DNA of 64,000 bases from Vibrio methylphosphonaticus (GCF_023634655.1 NZ_JAMKMS010000002.1:186001-250000); one strand, 5' to 3'; positions 17,888 to 28,757 are shown, numbered from the stretch's first letter. A program made the numbers and translations. The notes: generated from the sequence alone by a model not told the origin.

Positions 17888-18511
17888 TTATTTCGCCGTC
17901 ACCCACAAAATATGGGCATCATCTTCGCTTACCGAAATCAGCATATGCCCCATATTTGCGTCATAATACACACTGTCGCCTTCATTCATTTCTACCGGTT
18001 CATAGAATTCAGAAAAGAAACGTACCGTGCCGGAAAGGATAAGCAAAAACTCTTCGCCATCGTGACGGACCCAATCACTATATTCTTCAAAAGCACGCGC
18101 TCGGACAGTGCTCTTAAATGGCATCATTTTTTTATTAGAAAGCTGCGTCGCAAGCAACTCATGTTCATAAGTTGGAGTTGGGTGTGGTTTCCCCTCCCCT
18201 TGTTTAGTCAGGTCTCGACGCCCAGTCGCCACTTTTTTCTTTGGTGGTTCAAAGAGTTGCGGCATGTCTATTTGAAGGCCTGTCGCCAACTTCTGCATAG
18301 CCTGGAAAGTCGGAGAGATCTGCTCATTCTCAATCTTGCTTAAAGTAGAACGCGCCAAGCCGGTTCGTTGGCTAGCTTCTTCCAACGTCAGGCCCATTTT
18401 GGCACGAATATCTTTTAATCGTTCGCCCAGTTTAAGCGGCTCTATATGTTCATCGGCAGCGTCTTTCGCTAGCGTCAAAGATGGGTACTCATCATAGATG
18501 TCTTCAGACAT
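17888..18511 (-). CDS. XRE-family regulator with C-terminal cupin domain
   Basis: 207 residues. An N-terminal helix-turn-helix (LGERLKDIRAKMGLTLEEAS to about residue 80, with RTGLARSTLSKIENEQISP) is followed by a linker and a cupin_2 sensor (about 135-205: HDGEEFLLILSGTVRF, MNEGDSVYYDANMGHML). Such regulators sense small metabolites through the cupin. Its place between gcvT and glyA-gcvH-gcvP, with matching palindromes at both promoters, makes it the likely local regulator of glycine cleavage, perhaps sensing glycine or serine. A GAGGGA site supports the start. The 18622 site could also mediate autoregulation. Confidence 0.88.
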   Translation of the reverse strand: MSEDIYDEYPSLTLAKDAADEHIEPLKLGERLKDIRAKMGLTLEEASQRTGLARSTLSKIENEQISPTFQAMQKLATGLQIDMPQLFEPPKKKVATGRRDLTKQGEGKPHPTPTYEHELLATQLSNKKMMPFKSTVRARAFEEYSDWVRHDGEEFLLILSGTVRFFSEFYEPVEMNEGDSVYYDANMGHMLISVSEDDAHILWVTAK

Positions 18512-18621
18512 ATTATCCCTCGAAATAGTCGCTTCCTTTATCTTACCGACATTGTTGCATGAAGCGACTTATTCATTAAAGGTCATGGTCAAAAATAAAG
18601 CGTGCTCTGGTTAACAAAACT

Positions 18622-18646
18622 GGAAACTGTGTTTCCTATAGGAAAT
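18622..18646. promoter_or_regulatory. Candidate operator of the XRE-cupin regulator, glyA side
   Basis: Two perfect palindromes overlap: GGAAACTGTGTTTCC (18622-18636) and TTTCCTATAGGAAA (18632-18645), sharing TTTCC. This overlapping arrangement could let two dimers bind side by side. It lies about 110 bp from the XRE gene and 295 bp from glyA. Confidence 0.7.
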
Positions 18647-18881
18647 TTTTGATTGATTATTGGCGTCACGCGAGGTATGTTACCGACTTGTTAGATGAAG
18701 AGATGCGTTGACGCAATCAGTGAAGTGTTCAAAACCCACCTTGCTGAATGATTTAGTCCTAATGATTGGGACCTATTCACGCTGCATTATTGAACAACTT
18801 TTTTGTTCGCGCAGTACAACGACACAGAGTATTCAACTCATAAAACAGCGCCGCAAGCGGCCACTGAATAACAGAGAGTTT

Positions 18882-18920
18882 GAATAATCGTCATATTGAA
18901 TAAACGTCATATTGAACAAA
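18882..18920 (+). repeat. 16-bp direct repeat in the glyA leader
   Basis: GAATAATCGTCATATT (18882) and GAATAAACGTCATATT (18898) plus a partial third copy (GAACAAAT). The array ends just before the GGAAGG ribosome-binding site of glyA. The period equals that of the gene-end arrays, but the position is a 5' leader. Confidence 0.8.
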
Positions 18921-18939
18921 TAACGGAAGGTAAACTGCC

Positions 18940-20247
18940 ATGACTGCTCAGTACCTAAAAAGCTACCAAAGCCACAGCTTAGAAAACTTTTTCTCAACCA
19001 ATCTTTCAGCCACTGACGACGCCGTCTTTACTGGTATTCAAGCCGAATTCACTCGTCAAAATGAACAGATTGAGCTTATTGCTTCAGAGAACATTGTTTC
19101 CAAAGCGGTCATGCAAGCCCAAGGGACTTGTCTAACAAACAAATACGCAGAGGGTTATCCCAACCGCCGTTACTACGGTGGATGTGAACACGTCGATACT
19201 GTTGAAGCCATCGCTATCGAACGCGCTAAATCTCTTTTTAAGTGTGAATACACAAACGTTCAACCTCACTCTGGCGCACAAGCTAATGGCGCAGTAAAAC
19301 TTGCTCTGCTGCAACCTGGCGATACCATCATGGGAATGTCACTCGATGCAGGTGGGCACCTTACCCACGGCGCTCGCCCAGCTTTATCGGGTAAATGGTT
19401 CAACGCTGTTCAGTATGGTGTAGACAAAACAACGCTGGAAATTGATTACGATGCCGTTCGTGAATTGGCAATCGAGCACAAACCAAAAATGATCATTGCA
19501 GGCGGTTCTGCTATTCCACGTACCATTGATTTTGCTAAATTCCGCGCGATTGCCGACGAAGTAGACGCAATCTTAATGGTCGATATGGCGCACATCGCTG
19601 GCCTCATTGCCACTGGCGCACACCCTAGCCCACTACCACACGCGCATGTTGTCACCACGACAACCCATAAAACATTGCGTGGTCCACGCGGTGGCATGAT
19701 CCTCACTAACCATGAAGACATCATCAAAAAGATAAACTCAGCGGTATTCCCTGGGTTACAAGGCGGCCCTCTGATGCACGTCATCGCAGCAAAAGCTGTC
19801 GCATTCGGCGAGGCGCTAGGCCCACAATTTGGTACTTATATTGATTCAGTGATCGCGAACGCAAAAGTTCTTGCTGAAGTATTGCAAACTCGCGGTTGTG
19901 ACATCGTAACTGGCGGCACCGACACTCACCTGATGCTTGTTGACCTAAGACCAAAAGGACTTAAAGGTAACAAAGCTGAGGAGGCGCTTGAGCGTGCTGG
20001 CATTACTTGTAATAAAAATGGCATCCCATTCGATACCGAAAAGCCTATGATTACTTCTGGTATTCGTTTAGGAACACCAGCTGGAACCACCCGTGGTTTC
20101 GGAACTGAAGAATTTAAACTCATCGGAGAGTGGATTGGTGACGTTCTTGATGGCTTGGTTGAATCCCCTGAGGGCAACCCAGACGTTGAACAACGCATTA
20201 AAAAAGAAGTGAAAGCCCTGTGTGCTCGCTTCCCACTTTACCAATAA
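18940..20247 (+). CDS. glyA: Serine hydroxymethyltransferase of the glycine cleavage cluster
   Basis: PLP enzyme that interconverts serine and glycine with tetrahydrofolate/methylene-tetrahydrofolate. 435 residues; the N terminus is about 15 residues longer than E. coli GlyA. Motifs: [33 protein letters not shown] and the PLP-lysine segment [14 protein letters not shown] (Lys244). It leads the glyA-gcvH-gcvP unit, so one transcript couples glycine breakdown to serine formation. Vibrio genomes usually carry another glyA elsewhere, so this is probably the dedicated paralogue. Confidence 0.95.
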   Translation: MTAQYLKSYQSHSLENFFSTNLSATDDAVFTGIQAEFTRQNEQIELIASENIVSKAVMQAQGTCLTNKYAEGYPNRRYYGGCEHVDTVEAIAIERAKSLFKCEYTNVQPHSGAQANGAVKLALLQPGDTIMGMSLDAGGHLTHGARPALSGKWFNAVQYGVDKTTLEIDYDAVRELAIEHKPKMIIAGGSAIPRTIDFAKFRAIADEVDAILMVDMAHIAGLIATGAHPSPLPHAHVVTTTTHKTLRGPRGGMILTNHEDIIKKINSAVFPGLQGGPLMHVIAAKAVAFGEALGPQFGTYIDSVIANAKVLAEVLQTRGCDIVTGGTDTHLMLVDLRPKGLKGNKAEEALERAGITCNKNGIPFDTEKPMITSGIRLGTPAGTTRGFGTEEFKLIGEWIGDVLDGLVESPEGNPDVEQRIKKEVKALCARFPLYQ

Positions 20248-20283
20248 AGAATAAACATCCTTAAAATATTTGGAGATATAGCA

Positions 20284-20664
20284 ATGGATAACACTTTGAA
20301 GTTTTCTGACAGCCATGAGTGGGTTCGTGATAACGGTGACGGCACCGTGACTATCGGAATTTCAGAGCACGCTCAAGAAATGCTGGGCGATGTGGTATTT
20401 GTTGACTTACCAGAAGTCGAAGACGAAATTGAAGCAGGTGAGAGCTTTTCTCTCGTTGAGTCAGTAAAAGCAGCTTCGGATATCTACGCGCCAATTACTG
20501 GTGAAATCGTAGAAATCAACGAAGAACTCGAAGACAGCCCAGAGCTTATTAACGAAGAGTCTTATGACGGCGGTTGGATTGTTAAAGTGAAGATGTCTGA
20601 TGCATCTGAACTGGATAATCTAAAGAGCGCTGAAGACTACCTTGCGTCTATCGAAGACGAATAA
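20284..20664 (+). CDS. gcvH: Glycine cleavage system H protein
   Basis: 126-residue lipoyl carrier that shuttles the aminomethyl group between GcvP and GcvT. The lipoylated lysine is in [11 protein letters not shown] (Lys62). Full length and typical of the family, with a GGAGA site before the ATG. It lies 36 bp after glyA. A hairpin with a T-tract directly downstream probably ends part of the transcripts here, giving more GcvH than GcvP. Confidence 0.96.
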   Translation: MDNTLKFSDSHEWVRDNGDGTVTIGISEHAQEMLGDVVFVDLPEVEDEIEAGESFSLVESVKAASDIYAPITGEIVEINEELEDSPELINEESYDGGWIVKVKMSDASELDNLKSAEDYLASIEDE

Positions 20665-20679
20665 GCCAAGCACAAATTA

Positions 20680-20710
20680 AAGCTGCCCAATTTTGGGCAG
20701 CTTGTTTTTT
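20680..20710 (+). terminator. Internal terminator between gcvH and gcvP
   Basis: A perfect 10-bp stem AAGCTGCCCA/TGGGCAGCTT with a 4-base loop, followed by G and six T. It looks like a full intrinsic terminator although gcvP starts 40 bp later on the same strand. I see no separate promoter for gcvP. Confidence 0.85.
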
Positions 20711-20749
20711 AAGGGTCTCGCAGAAGATCTTTGAGAAGGTAAAGGAACC

Positions 20750-23614
20750 ATGACTGAATTACTAAACACGCTAAGCACACAAAACGAGTTTGTTGCTCGC
20801 CATAACGGTCCGAATAAATCAGACCAACAAAAAATGCTGGATGCCATCAATGCTCAAAATCTTGATGCCCTCATCACAGAAACCGTTCCAGCACAGATTC
20901 GCCTAGAACAACCAATGACACTGGCTGCGCCAATGAGCGAATCCGACATGTTGGTTGAAATGAAAAAGTTTGCGAATCTAAACCAAATCAAACGTTCATT
21001 TATCGGTCAAGGTTACTACAACACCTTCACTCCCAACGTTATTCTGCGTAATGTTTTAGAAAACCCAGGTTGGTACACGGCGTACACCCCTTATCAACCA
21101 GAGATTTCTCAAGGTCGTCTAGAAGCGCTACTTAACTACCAACAGATGGTCATGGACCTGACGGGTATGGAAATTGCCAACGCATCGTTACTTGATGAAG
21201 CTACCGCTGCAGCGGAAGCGATGACACTGTGTAAGCGTGCTGGTAAAAGCAAAAGCAAAACCTTCTTTGTTGCTGACGATGTTCACCCACAAACGATTGA
21301 AGTCGTGAAAACCCGTGCCGAGTTCATTGGTTTCGATGTCGTCATTGGTTCACTAGACTCTCTCGCTGAGCACGACGTATTTGGTGCTTTAGTTCAGTAC
21401 CCAGGTACAACGGGTCAAGTACACGACCTCACTGACATTATTGCGACAGCGCAAGCTAATAAGACACTTGTAACGGTGGCCACTGACCTTCTTGCTTCAG
21501 CTCTACTCAAGCCTGCAGGCGAAATGGGCGCAGACGTTGTTATTGGTTCCGCGCAACGCTTTGGTGTTCCAATGGGTTACGGCGGTCCACATGCCGCCTT
21601 CATGGCAACCAAAGAAAAACACAAACGTACGATGCCAGGTCGTGTCATTGGCGTCTCTATAGATAGCAACGGCAACCAAGCGCTTCGTATGGCAATGCAA
21701 ACGCGTGAGCAGCATATCCGCCGTGAGAAAGCCACCTCAAATATTTGTACTGCGCAAGCCCTTCTTGCCAACATGGCCTCTTTCTATGCGGTTTATCACG
21801 GTGAAGAAGGTCTAAAAACCATCGCTCGTCGTACTCACCACATGACGGCAATTTTGGCAGCTGGCCTAACTAAGTCTGGCTTTGAATTAGCGAATAACAG
21901 CTTCTTCGATACGATCACAATCAACACTGGTGATCAAACTGATGCGCTCTTCACTGCGGCTCAAAACGCTGATCTTAACCTACGTAAACTTGACGGTAAG
22001 TTAGGGGTAAGCTGTGATGAAACCACTACGGTTGACGACATTACTGCATTGTTTGCTGTATTTGGCGTAAACGACTCCGTTAACGAGCTATCTGCTGAAA
22101 TCGCGAACAACGAATTTGCGGCAATTCCAGAGAACTGCCGCCGTAGCACTCGCTATCTAACGCACCCAGTATTTAATACGCATCACAGTGAAACTCAGAT
22201 GATGCGTTACTTAAAGCAGCTAGAGAACAAAGATTTCTCACTGACACACGGTATGATTCCGCTAGGCAGCTGCACAATGAAGCTCAACGCTGCGGCTGAA
22301 ATGATTCCAGTGACATGGCCTGAGTTTGGTTCTATTCACCCATTTGCTCCGCTTGAGCAAGCGGCGGGTTATACAGCCCTAGCGCAAGACCTTAAAGAAA
22401 AACTTTGCGAAATCACCGGCTATGACGACTTTTCGCTACAGCCTAACTCTGGCGCATCAGGCGAGTACGCGGGTCTTATCGCAATTCAACGCTACCATCA
22501 GAGCCGCGGCGAAGGTCACCGCAATGTTTGCTTGATTCCAAGTTCTGCTCACGGTACTAACCCTGCAACGGCGTCTATGGTGTCAATGAAAGTGGTAGTA
22601 GTGAAATGTGATGATGCTGGTAACATCGACATGATCGATCTTGCGGCCAAAATCGAAAAACATCGCGAAAACCTGTCAAGCATCATGATCACTTACCCTT
22701 CTACGCACGGTGTGTATGAAGAGCAAGTGAAAGAAGTGTGTGAAATGGTTCATGAAGCGGGCGGCCAAGTATACCTTGATGGCGCAAACATGAACGCTCA
22801 AGTCGGCCTTACAACCCCAGGTTTCATTGGCTCTGATGTTTCGCACCTTAACCTGCACAAAACCTTCTGTATTCCACACGGTGGCGGCGGTCCAGGTATG
22901 GGTCCTATCGGTGTTAAATCACACCTAGCACCTTTCCTTCCGGGTCACATCGAAAATGGTGTAGAAGGCGAAGACTATGCGGTTTCCGCGGCAGACTTAG
23001 GTAGCGCGTCTATCTTGCCTATCTCGTGGGCTTACATTGCTATGATGGGTGAACCTGGCCTGACGGAAGCAACGAAAGTCGCAATTTTGAACGCTAACTA
23101 TGTGATGGAGAACCTACTACCTCACTACCCTGTTCTTTACCGTGGCACCAATGGCCGTGTTGCACACGAGTGCATCATTGACATTCGTCCATTGAAAGAA
23201 GAAACCGGCATTAGCGAAGAAGACATTGCCAAACGTCTAATGGACTATGGTTTCCACGCTCCAACCATGTCATTCCCAGTTGCTGGTACTTTAATGGTAG
23301 AGCCAACTGAGTCTGAAGATTTGGAAGAGCTAGACCGTTTCTGTGAAGCGATGATTGCGATTCGCAAAGAAATGACTCAAGTGAAAGACGGCGTTTGGCC
23401 GCTAGACAATAACCCGCTCGTTAATGCACCGCATACTCAAGTGGATCTGTCTTCTGACACATGGGAACGTCCATACTCACGTGAGCTGGCTTGCTTCCCA
23501 TCAAGACAAGCAAAAGCGTCTAAGTACTGGCCAACCGTTAACCGTGTCGACAACGTATACGGCGATAGAAACCTAGTATGTAGCTGCCCAAGCATCGATA
23601 ACTACATCGATTAA
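20750..23614 (+). CDS. gcvP: Glycine dehydrogenase (decarboxylating), P protein
   Basis: 954-residue single-chain P protein. It decarboxylates glycine through PLP and loads the aminomethyl group on lipoyl-GcvH. Motifs include RHNGPN near the N terminus, [13 protein letters not shown], the PLP-lysine segment [17 protein letters not shown] (about residue 704) and the C-terminal [16 protein letters not shown]. An AAGGAA site precedes the ATG. It is the last gene of the cluster and ends before a clear terminator. Confidence 0.96.
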   Translation: MTELLNTLSTQNEFVARHNGPNKSDQQKMLDAINAQNLDALITETVPAQIRLEQPMTLAAPMSESDMLVEMKKFANLNQIKRSFIGQGYYNTFTPNVILRNVLENPGWYTAYTPYQPEISQGRLEALLNYQQMVMDLTGMEIANASLLDEATAAAEAMTLCKRAGKSKSKTFFVADDVHPQTIEVVKTRAEFIGFDVVIGSLDSLAEHDVFGALVQYPGTTGQVHDLTDIIATAQANKTLVTVATDLLASALLKPAGEMGADVVIGSAQRFGVPMGYGGPHAAFMATKEKHKRTMPGRVIGVSIDSNGNQALRMAMQTREQHIRREKATSNICTAQALLANMASFYAVYHGEEGLKTIARRTHHMTAILAAGLTKSGFELANNSFFDTITINTGDQTDALFTAAQNADLNLRKLDGKLGVSCDETTTVDDITALFAVFGVNDSVNELSAEIANNEFAAIPENCRRSTRYLTHPVFNTHHSETQMMRYLKQLENKDFSLTHGMIPLGSCTMKLNAAAEMIPVTWPEFGSIHPFAPLEQAAGYTALAQDLKEKLCEITGYDDFSLQPNSGASGEYAGLIAIQRYHQSRGEGHRNVCLIPSSAHGTNPATASMVSMKVVVVKCDDAGNIDMIDLAAKIEKHRENLSSIMITYPSTHGVYEEQVKEVCEMVHEAGGQVYLDGANMNAQVGLTTPGFIGSDVSHLNLHKTFCIPHGGGGPGMGPIGVKSHLAPFLPGHIENGVEGEDYAVSAADLGSASILPISWAYIAMMGEPGLTEATKVAILNANYVMENLLPHYPVLYRGTNGRVAHECIIDIRPLKEETGISEEDIAKRLMDYGFHAPTMSFPVAGTLMVEPTESEDLEELDRFCEAMIAIRKEMTQVKDGVWPLDNNPLVNAPHTQVDLSSDTWERPYSRELACFPSRQAKASKYWPTVNRVDNVYGDRNLVCSCPSIDNYID

Positions 23615-23639
23615 TGTTCAGCTGACGTTAAATACAATG

Positions 23640-23669
23640 AAAAAGCGGACCTTAGGGTCCGCTTTTTTT
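23640..23669 (+). terminator. Terminator of gcvP
   Basis: AAAAGCGGACC pairs with GGTCCGCTTTT with a 4-base loop and a run of seven T. Confidence 0.92.
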
Positions 23670-23829
23670 ATACATATGAGAATGGCTCTTAACCGCTAAT
23701 CGAGGCTGTACCATGGCCTAAGATGCTATACGAGTCAAAGAACCGAGTACATCATTCAACAAGCTAGGTTCTCATCTACAGCTTAGCGCTATTACCTTTA
23801 AAGTATTCAAAACAAAGTCGCCATCCCCA

Positions 23830-24906
23830 CTAACTCATCAGTGATGTATACCCGTGTGCCCCCATGTACAAACCAACCGCACTAATCAGAACCCCCGAGA
23901 AGTAAGGGGCTCGACGCGCAATATCGTTCAAGCTACTCCATTTAGATGTCGCTTTTCGTACGCCTACCGCGGCGACAACACCAACCGTAACCAACGTCAG
24001 AGCTAAACCAACGCTGAATGAAACAACCAAGGTTGCGCCAAGAGTCATCGCCTTAAGCTGCAAACAGATGAGCAAAACGGTTACAGCAGCCGGGCATGGA
24101 ATTAATCCCCCTGTTAATCCAAAAAGCAGTATTTGCCCATTTGTCACTTCTTGGTTTTCAAATCGCTTTTGAATGTCTAAGGCATGAGCGCGTTCATGAG
24201 CATCTTGGTATTCCTTATTCTCGCTAACTGACTGCGCATTTGCATTGAAATGAACGTCAAAATCATGAGTATGATCGTGGTGTCCAATAGCCAATGTGAC
24301 AGTGAAATCATCAGATGCCTCAACGCCGCATTCCGATTCCAAGTATCCAGCCTGTTCATTAAATATAATCGTATCAACGGTTTGCTTGTTTTTACTTGAA
24401 GCTATAACTTTGACACTGTCCGCCATTAAAGGCTTACCGTTAATCGTACGCAATTGGAAGCGATGATGACGTCCATCCGGAACAATAGAAAGAGAAATAT
24501 GCCCATGTCCAGTATCTACCATTTGGGTTTTCCAGTCATGAGCATGGCTATGGGCGTTATACCAAGCTCGTTCGCCGCTCCACGTTCTCCAGAGCATCCA
24601 TACACCTGTTGAAACAATAATGCCCCCTGAAATAAGTTGCATCCAAGGTTCAGCAGCTTCAGCGGTAAACTTCTGGCTAATGTACATCCCACCTACAGCA
24701 ATTGACCATACAATAGCGGTATGAGAAATAGTCGCAGCTAACCCTAGCATAACCGCCTGTTTAACCGTCCCTTTCACCGCGACAATAAACGCTGCCATCA
24801 TTGTTTTGGAGTGCCCAGGCTCTAATCCATGCAAAGCACCAAGTAAGATGGCGCTAGGAATAAAAAACCACCCATTCCCTTGTTGTAGTAATGCAACAAA
24901 ATCCAT
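23830..24906 (-). CDS. rcnA: Nickel/cobalt efflux protein RcnA
   Basis: Inner-membrane exporter of Ni2+ and Co2+. From ATG at 24906 the protein begins MDFVALLQQGNGWFFIPSAI, matching E. coli RcnA residue for residue in spacing, and has 358 residues. TM segments include the metal-binding LLGALHGLEPGHSKTMMAAF and the C-terminal GLTGGLIPCPAAVTVLL. A cytoplasmic or periplasmic His-rich loop (HSHAHDW, HHDHTHDFDVHF) divides the two halves. The upstream in-frame ATG at 24930 is less likely because AGAGA serves 24906. It is divergent from rcnR over a double RcnR-type operator. Confidence 0.94.
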   Translation of the reverse strand: MDFVALLQQGNGWFFIPSAILLGALHGLEPGHSKTMMAAFIVAVKGTVKQAVMLGLAATISHTAIVWSIAVGGMYISQKFTAEAAEPWMQLISGGIIVSTGVWMLWRTWSGERAWYNAHSHAHDWKTQMVDTGHGHISLSIVPDGRHHRFQLRTINGKPLMADSVKVIASSKNKQTVDTIIFNEQAGYLESECGVEASDDFTVTLAIGHHDHTHDFDVHFNANAQSVSENKEYQDAHERAHALDIQKRFENQEVTNGQILLFGLTGGLIPCPAAVTVLLICLQLKAMTLGATLVVSFSVGLALTLVTVGVVAAVGVRKATSKWSSLNDIARRAPYFSGVLISAVGLYMGAHGYTSLMS

Positions 24907-24942
24907 TGCTATTCTCTGTAATCCATTCAAATTTACAAAAAC

Positions 24943-24981
24943 TATACTCCCCCCTAGTATTAAATACTAGGGGGGAGTATA
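24943..24981. promoter_or_regulatory. Double RcnR operator between rcnA and rcnR
   Basis: A 39-bp perfect inverted repeat: TATACTCCCCCCTAGTAT at 24943-24960, three spacer bases, and its complement at 24964-24981. Each arm contains TACT-A-G6-AGTA or its complement, the type of G-tract site that RcnR binds. It should block rcnA and perhaps rcnR when nickel and cobalt are low. Confidence 0.9.
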
Positions 24982-25040
24982 AATTTAGTGCTACATTATC
25001 GGTTAAAATCGCCCAGTAAGTCACCTTAAGAAGATAAGTC

Positions 25041-25313
25041 ATGTCACACACAACCAGAGACCAAAAGAAGCTCAATACCCGCGTAAGTAAAATACAGGGA
25101 CAAGTAAACGGACTAAAAAAAATGCTGGAAAAAGAACATGAGTGTCAAGATGTGTTGCAGCAAATAGCGGCTATTCGTGGTGCGGTAAATGGTTTGATGA
25201 GGGAAGTTATCAAAGGTCATTTACTTGAGCATGTAGTACTGGAAGAAGACAAACAGCAACGTGAAGCCGATATGGAAATCGTGCTGAAAGTTTTGGATTC
25301 TTATATCAAATAA
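25041..25313 (+). CDS. rcnR: Nickel/cobalt-responsive repressor RcnR
   Basis: 90-residue all-helical repressor of the RcnR/CsoR family. [19 protein letters not shown] and [18 protein letters not shown] are almost identical to E. coli RcnR, and the metal ligands His3, Cys35 and His60/His64-type positions are present. It represses rcnA until Ni2+ or Co2+ binds. Divergent from rcnA. The 177 bp downstream hold no clear terminator. Confidence 0.94.
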   Translation: MSHTTRDQKKLNTRVSKIQGQVNGLKKMLEKEHECQDVLQQIAAIRGAVNGLMREVIKGHLLEHVVLEEDKQQREADMEIVLKVLDSYIK

Positions 25314-25490
25314 TGCAGAGGTTCAAGGCGGAAGCTGGCCCTAAGTTCGTTAATTTCTTAGTTTGTAAACTGTGACATAATGCAGTCCTCCGCGTCATAG
25401 CTAGCAGAGTTTGTTCAACTAAATCTTAATAAGCCGTTTTCTTCGCTATCCAGTTTTCTCCGCTATTGAATAACTGACCCGCGTTGATCC

Positions 25491-26669
25491 CTAGACAGGC
25501 TGGGCGACGTTGAACCCACGAGTAATATTGCAGAATGTTATCAAAGCAAAGACGGCAATCACTATCGATAAATGCCATGGTTGACTTAGCCCTAGTTGCA
25601 CCAAAGACATACTGACAATTGACGATACGATCATTTGACCACCACCAGACAGCGCCGCAGCCGCACCGGCTTGCTTTTTGTATGGCAACATCACCATAGC
25701 CTGAGCACAAGGCATAGCAATACCGTTACCCAGAATCATGAGTAGCTGGCCGAACATCAGGTAGACAGGCTCAAGTGGACATAGAAACAACCAAAGTGCC
25801 GAAAAAGCATGAAGAACTGGAGTCCACAACAGCATTTTTCTACTGCCGATGATAGGGCGAACGCGATTGCAAAGCGTGGTACCCAAAATCATTCCTAGTG
25901 CGGGAATAAGCGCCCATAACGCGTACTCATCGGAATTCATTCCAATTTGGTTTTGCATGATAAACGGCATTACAGAAACCGTGGTTATCATCAGGCTAAA
26001 GTTCAGCCACCCTATACTCGCAAAGCTCATAAAGTAACGAGACCTGAGTAGTTCACGGTATTGCGTGATCATCATTCTAGGGGAAGGAATAGAAGACTTT
26101 TCTGCGACGGTTTCTTTAAACTTAACGGCAATGACAGCGCCTGCCAGCGCTACGTAGCTAAACAGCGAAACAAACACCATGCTCCAGCCAAAGTGATAGT
26201 TGATAAACCCGCCTAAAACAGGCGCTATCACCGGAGTAATCGATGCCGCCATCGCGATATATGACATCGCTAATGGGAGATCTGCGCCACTAAACTGATC
26301 GCGTGTCGATGCCCTAGCAAGTACGGCGCAGCAACCCGTCCCAAGCCCCTGTAAAAACCGCCCAAGCACCATGCCTTCAAAAGAATGCTGCATAAAAATA
26401 ATCAGCGCTAAACCCAAAAGAGCAATCACAAGGCCACTAAGCAGCACTTTCTTTCTGCCTATTGCATCCGATATGGGACCATATAAAAACTGAGAAGGAC
26501 CAAAGCCTAAAAGGTAAATGCCCACCAATAACTGCGCTTCATCAAGTGTGATATTAAAATCTTTCGCGATCCAAGGTAAAGATGGGAACACTAACCCCAT
26601 ACTAAGTTGACCAACGCTAATGATAAGGCAGGCGAGCAGAATGACTTTGTACCGAATTCCTTGAGTCAT
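25491..26669 (-). CDS. MFS multidrug exporter (Bcr/CflA-EmrD type)
   Basis: 392-residue major facilitator protein with about 12 predicted membrane helices. The drug:H+ antiporter motif A is seen as GPISDAIGRKKVLLSG after helix 2, and motif C-like glycine/proline residues in helix 5 (ITPVIAPVLGGFI). A proton-driven exporter of small drugs or metabolites; the substrate is not readable. It stands alone, convergent to rcnR, and is distantly similar to the EmrD-like protein at 58739. Confidence 0.85.
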   Translation of the reverse strand: MTQGIRYKVILLACLIISVGQLSMGLVFPSLPWIAKDFNITLDEAQLLVGIYLLGFGPSQFLYGPISDAIGRKKVLLSGLVIALLGLALIIFMQHSFEGMVLGRFLQGLGTGCCAVLARASTRDQFSGADLPLAMSYIAMAASITPVIAPVLGGFINYHFGWSMVFVSLFSYVALAGAVIAVKFKETVAEKSSIPSPRMMITQYRELLRSRYFMSFASIGWLNFSLMITTVSVMPFIMQNQIGMNSDEYALWALIPALGMILGTTLCNRVRPIIGSRKMLLWTPVLHAFSALWLFLCPLEPVYLMFGQLLMILGNGIAMPCAQAMVMLPYKKQAGAAAALSGGGQMIVSSIVSMSLVQLGLSQPWHLSIVIAVFALITFCNITRGFNVAQPV

Positions 26670-26999
26670 TGATATTCCGTAGTAAATGGCAGAAAAGCAA
26701 AAGCATATTGTATGACATGTTACGCTAATCCACTGACCGTTAGCTAGTTTTATAGATAAAAGTCATACTTACAGAGAACTTCCCCGTAATATGTGGTACC
26801 AATAACACTCACCAAGTGAACGGAATTCGCACAGCGAAATGCTCAATAATCGAGGCTGGATTTTTCGATACGTCAGTATTCTACAATCAAAAGACTAACG
26901 ACGTTAATCAGCATTCTAATCGACTATCATGACCCGTTGTTTAGGCCGATTATTATTGGCTCACTGGTTAGAAACCTGAACATTAAGAGGCTAAAAAGG
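26670..26999. other. Divergent promoter region of MFS gene and selO
   Basis: About 330 bp without a recognisable gene, operator or hairpin. Confidence 0.4.
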
Positions 27000-28703
27000 A
27001 TGAGTGACGCAGAACGCAACAAGATAAATATGGGCATCACCACTATAGAGGCATTAGCAAAAGCCGCTGACTACTCCTTGTTGAACACGCTTAATCGCGA
27101 CCCTGATGCCACGAGCACAGGCGAAGACTACACGCTAAGACCGGTGTTTTCTGGCCACTATGTTCCTGTTAAGCCCACGCCAATCGCCAACCCTATTTAT
27201 GTCAGCCATAGTCGCTCGCTTTTTCGGGAACTGGGCTTAGACGATAAATTAGCGCAGACGGATGCATTCCGTCACTTGTTCTCTGGCGAATTAAGTCATG
27301 TCCCCAGTCCAATGGAAACGTTCGGTTGGGCGACAGGGTATGCGCTCTCTATTTATGGGACCGAGTACATCGAACAATGCCCATTTAAAACGGGCAACGG
27401 TTATGGCGATGGGCGAGCTATTTCTGTCTTTGAAGGCATTCTCAATAACCAACGTTGGGAAATGCAGCTAAAAGGCGGCGGCACAACACCATATTGCCGC
27501 GGCGCCGACGGACGAGCAGTGTTACGCTCTAGTGTAAGAGAATTTCTTGCGCAGGAATTCATGCATGCGCTAGGTGTACCATCAACGCGTTCCCTTAGCC
27601 TATTTGTATCGCAATCAGAAAGCGTCGATCGACCTTGGTATACAGATGGATCACACTCGGACAATCCCGACATTATGGTCTCAAACCCAGTGGCAATAAC
27701 CACTCGTGTCGCATCGTCATTTTTACGAGTTGGCCAGCTTGAGTTATTTGCCCGTCGAGCCCGTAGTCAAACGTCCCCTGATGCAATTCGTGAACTCGAG
27801 ATGATCGTTAACCATGCAATAGCGCGGGAGTATTCAGAGCAAATAGACATAAACGCGACGACTTCTCACAAGGTACTCGCTCTCGCAGTGGCCTTTCGAG
27901 AGAGGCTCACCTCGTTAATCACTCAGTGGATGCGTGTTGGCTTCTGCCAAGGTAACTTTAACAGTGACAACTGCGCAGTGGGTGGATTCACGCTCGACTT
28001 CGGTCCTTTTGGATTTTGTGAGCGTTTTGAACCTTATTTTCAGCCTTGGACAGGAGGCGGGCGTCATTTTTCCTTTTTCAACCAACCACTCGCTGCAGAG
28101 AAAAACTTCGAAAGTTTTTGTTCCGCGTTGATGCCGCTAATTCACTCTGATTCCGACAGCATTGAGAAACTCGGGCAAATACAGGACGACTTTTCAACCA
28201 TCATGCACGAAAAGTTAAGCAGTATGTGGGCATCGAAACTCGGTCTTGATAACCTCGACAGCGACCTACTACAAGATCTGTTTAAGTTAATGATGGAGAC
28301 TCATGTGGATTTCACTATCTTTTTCCGTCAGCTGTCGCATATCCCAAATGATATTTCGACGCTAGCGCAGAGCTTCTATACCTCACCAGAAGAAGATCTT
28401 CTGGCTCAGTGGCGAGATTGGTTAAGTCATTGGCGACGCCAAATTGATTCCTCGGCATGTCTTGATGACTTATCGAAGCGCATGAAGCAAGTTAACCCCA
28501 AATATACATGGCGTGAGTGGTTAGTCGTACCCGCTTACAAACAAGCGGAGCAACAAGAATTTGGTTTGATTCATGAGCTTCAAGCCGTATTGGCAGACCC
28601 TTATGGTGAGCAATCGCAAGACGTTGAACACAAGTATTATCAATTAAGGCCATTGAGTCTTTTCGATGTGGGTGGTGTGACGCATTACAGTTGTTCGTCT
28701 TAG
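27000..28703 (+). CDS. selO: Protein adenylyltransferase SelO (YdiU family)
   Basis: Pseudokinase-fold enzyme that transfers AMP from ATP to protein side chains, linked to redox stress. From ATG 27000 (AGAGG site 9 bases away) it has 567 residues. Family motifs: [24 protein letters not shown] (nucleotide site), [15 protein letters not shown] and [13 protein letters not shown] (catalytic Asp residues). The C terminus SCSS has a Cys where eukaryotic SelO has selenocysteine. An in-frame ATG at 26937 would add 21 residues without a ribosome-binding site. Monocistronic. Confidence 0.93.
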   Translation: MSDAERNKINMGITTIEALAKAADYSLLNTLNRDPDATSTGEDYTLRPVFSGHYVPVKPTPIANPIYVSHSRSLFRELGLDDKLAQTDAFRHLFSGELSHVPSPMETFGWATGYALSIYGTEYIEQCPFKTGNGYGDGRAISVFEGILNNQRWEMQLKGGGTTPYCRGADGRAVLRSSVREFLAQEFMHALGVPSTRSLSLFVSQSESVDRPWYTDGSHSDNPDIMVSNPVAITTRVASSFLRVGQLELFARRARSQTSPDAIRELEMIVNHAIAREYSEQIDINATTSHKVLALAVAFRERLTSLITQWMRVGFCQGNFNSDNCAVGGFTLDFGPFGFCERFEPYFQPWTGGGRHFSFFNQPLAAEKNFESFCSALMPLIHSDSDSIEKLGQIQDDFSTIMHEKLSSMWASKLGLDNLDSDLLQDLFKLMMETHVDFTIFFRQLSHIPNDISTLAQSFYTSPEEDLLAQWRDWLSHWRRQIDSSACLDDLSKRMKQVNPKYTWREWLVVPAYKQAEQQEFGLIHELQAVLADPYGEQSQDVEHKYYQLRPLSLFDVGGVTHYSCSS

Positions 28704-28757
28704 TTAGGACGAAAGACTAGCGGTCAAGAATCAACACGCTAATGGTATTTAATTAAT

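Larger units (their letters stand above)
18512..18939. other. Divergent control region of XRE regulator and glyA
   Basis: Contains the best candidate XRE operator (18622-18646) and a short 16-bp repeat just before the glyA ribosome-binding site. About 230 bp between them hold no gene or riboswitch I can recognise; a small stem (AGTCC...GGGAC near 18750-18770) is the only visible structure. Confidence 0.55.

Noticed and set aside
17515..18939. Glycine riboswitch upstream of gcvT or glyA
   Set aside because: Expected from other Vibrio loci, but none of the conserved aptamer segments was found on either strand in these intergenic regions.
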